Shown in pieces: positions 5,994-6,535 of a stretch of DNA of 6,535 nt. The DNA comes from Nitrososphaerota archaeon. Lineage in GTDB: Archaea; Thermoproteota; Nitrososphaeria; Nitrososphaerales; Nitrosopumilaceae. The notes below the pieces were generated by a model. That model was given only the letters and a program-made list of their open reading frames with translations, was not told where the DNA came from and did no database searches. Within the stretch, counting starts at the first letter, position 1; each line of letters opens with the position of its first letter. A program made the translations under genes and the position numbers. The stretch is taken from NCBI GenBank assembly GCA_016200035.1, contig JACQFM010000022.1, positions 1 to 6,535 on the forward strand, given 5' to 3'.

Positions 5994-6535
5994 CCTTTCA
6001 CCGCCTTTAGGGACTTTGCAAATGCCTCAATAGTCTTGTGCAGGTCATCAAGAGTATGTGAGTCTGAAAAAAATACAGTCTCAAATTGTGATGGTGCTAC
6101 AAAGACACCATTTTTTAAAAGCGATGCAAAAAGTTTTCTGAATTTCTTAGCGTCAGCCTTTTTAGCAGAGAGATAATCTGTCACGGGTTTATCGGCAAAA
6201 AAGATCTGAAACATTGAACTGATGAAATTAACCTGATGTGGGATTTCTAGATCTGTTGCTAAATCCCTTATTGCTCTGGCTAGAATGGCGCAGGATATCT
6301 CAAGTTTTGGGTATAATTTGTTTTTGTGTCTGTTTATTGTTTTGACAGATTCAATTGCTGCCCTGACTGAAACTGGATTGCCAGCATAGGTGCTTGCTTG
6401 ATACACCTTGCCTTCAGGAGATAACATGTTCATTACCTCTGCTTTTCCGCCTACCGCTGCAATAACAAAGCCATTTCCAAGTGCCTTTCCAAGTGTTGTC
6501 AGATCTGGTTTTATTGAAAAATATTGTTGGGCTCC
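5990..6535 (-). CDS. hemL: Glutamate-1-semialdehyde 2,1-aminomutase, C-terminal part (cut by window edge)
   Basis: PLP enzyme that converts glutamate-1-semialdehyde to 5-aminolevulinate, the last step of the C5 route that starts from glutamyl-tRNA. The frame is open to the right edge, so the true start is outside. The 181 residues seen begin GAQQYFSIKPDLTTLGKALG, the conserved active-site segment; K17 of this fragment (codon 6487-6485) is the PLP-binding lysine of the family. It continues with the GGKAEVM stretch and VYQASTYAGNP (about 45-55), which replaces the more common GTLSGNP form. The C-terminal domain includes the conserved run FASLLKNGVFVAPSQFETVFFSDSHT, a hallmark of HemL that separates it from other class III aminotransferases. 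The ATG at 6433 is internal and should not be taken as the start. The stop overlaps hemC by TTGA, making hemL the first visible gene of the tetrapyrrole operon. Confidence 0.95.
   Translation of the reverse strand, partial: GAQQYFSIKPDLTTLGKALGNGFVIAAVGGKAEVMNMLSPEGKVYQASTYAGNPVSVRAAIESVKTINRHKNKLYPKLEISCAILARAIRDLATDLEIPHQVNFISSMFQIFFADKPVTDYLSAKKADAKKFRKLFASLLKNGVFVAPSQFETVFFSDSHTLDDLHKTIEAFAKSLKAVKG
5998..6002 (-). promoter_or_regulatory. Ribosome binding site for hemC (TTG start)
   Basis: GGTGA on the minus strand, within the last codons of hemL and 4 bases before the TTG at 5993. It supports the non-ATG start of hemC at the TTGA overlap. The spacing is a little short. Confidence 0.5.

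Noticed and set aside
5766..6176. Plus-strand open frame of 136 codons antisense to hemC and hemL.
   Set aside because: It lies wholly opposite two clearly conserved genes, crosses their junction, and its cysteine/phenylalanine-rich translation resembles no protein; a shadow of the minus-strand genes.

Overview
This AT-rich window carries eight genes, all on the minus strand, so they are read from right to left. It looks like a mesophilic archaeon, most likely an ammonia-oxidising Thaumarchaeota/Nitrososphaerota lineage (inference). The reasons are: an archaeal TATA/BRE promoter placed for a leaderless sufB; GGTGA-type ribosome binding sites in front of TTG starts; archaeal-style SufB and SufD; and a hemL-hemC-SUMT-hemD cluster next to a SUF cluster. 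There is no rRNA, tRNA, CRISPR array, insertion sequence or phage gene.

Right half (3524-6535), tetrapyrrole operon: the 3' part of hemL (glutamate-1-semialdehyde aminomutase, cut by the window edge), then hemC (hydroxymethylbilane synthase), a SUMT-type uroporphyrinogen-III C-methyltransferase and hemD (uroporphyrinogen-III synthase). All three junctions are 4-base stop/start overlaps (TTGA, ATGA, ATGA), so translation is probably tightly coupled. HemL makes 5-aminolevulinate. HemC and HemD make uroporphyrinogen III from porphobilinogen. SUMT turns it into precorrin-2, the branch point to sirohaem, sirohaem-derived haem and cobalamin.

Middle (3358-3523), the only sizeable intergenic gap: hemD ends in a short T-rich palindrome. 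The gap then holds a pair of 8-bp direct repeats with a 14-bp period, a perfect 7+7 bp inverted repeat abutting a BRE/TATA element, and finally the sufB start. This looks like a regulated promoter for the suf genes.

Left half (1-3357), SUF iron-sulfur assembly operon: sufB, sufD, a small Rieske [2Fe-2S] ferredoxin and the first 70 codons of sufS (cysteine desulfurase, running off the left edge). SufB and SufD form the scaffold and SufS supplies sulfur; the Rieske protein is a plausible electron carrier or client. The scaffold ATPase gene sufC is not in the window. A strong hairpin spans the sufB stop codon and most of the sufB-sufD gap. The Rieske and sufS genes both appear to use TTG starts.

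Nothing here is a wholly new system. The points most worth following are the operator-like inverted repeat before sufB, the sufB/sufD hairpin, and the Rieske ferredoxin lying in frame with sufS across a single stop codon.
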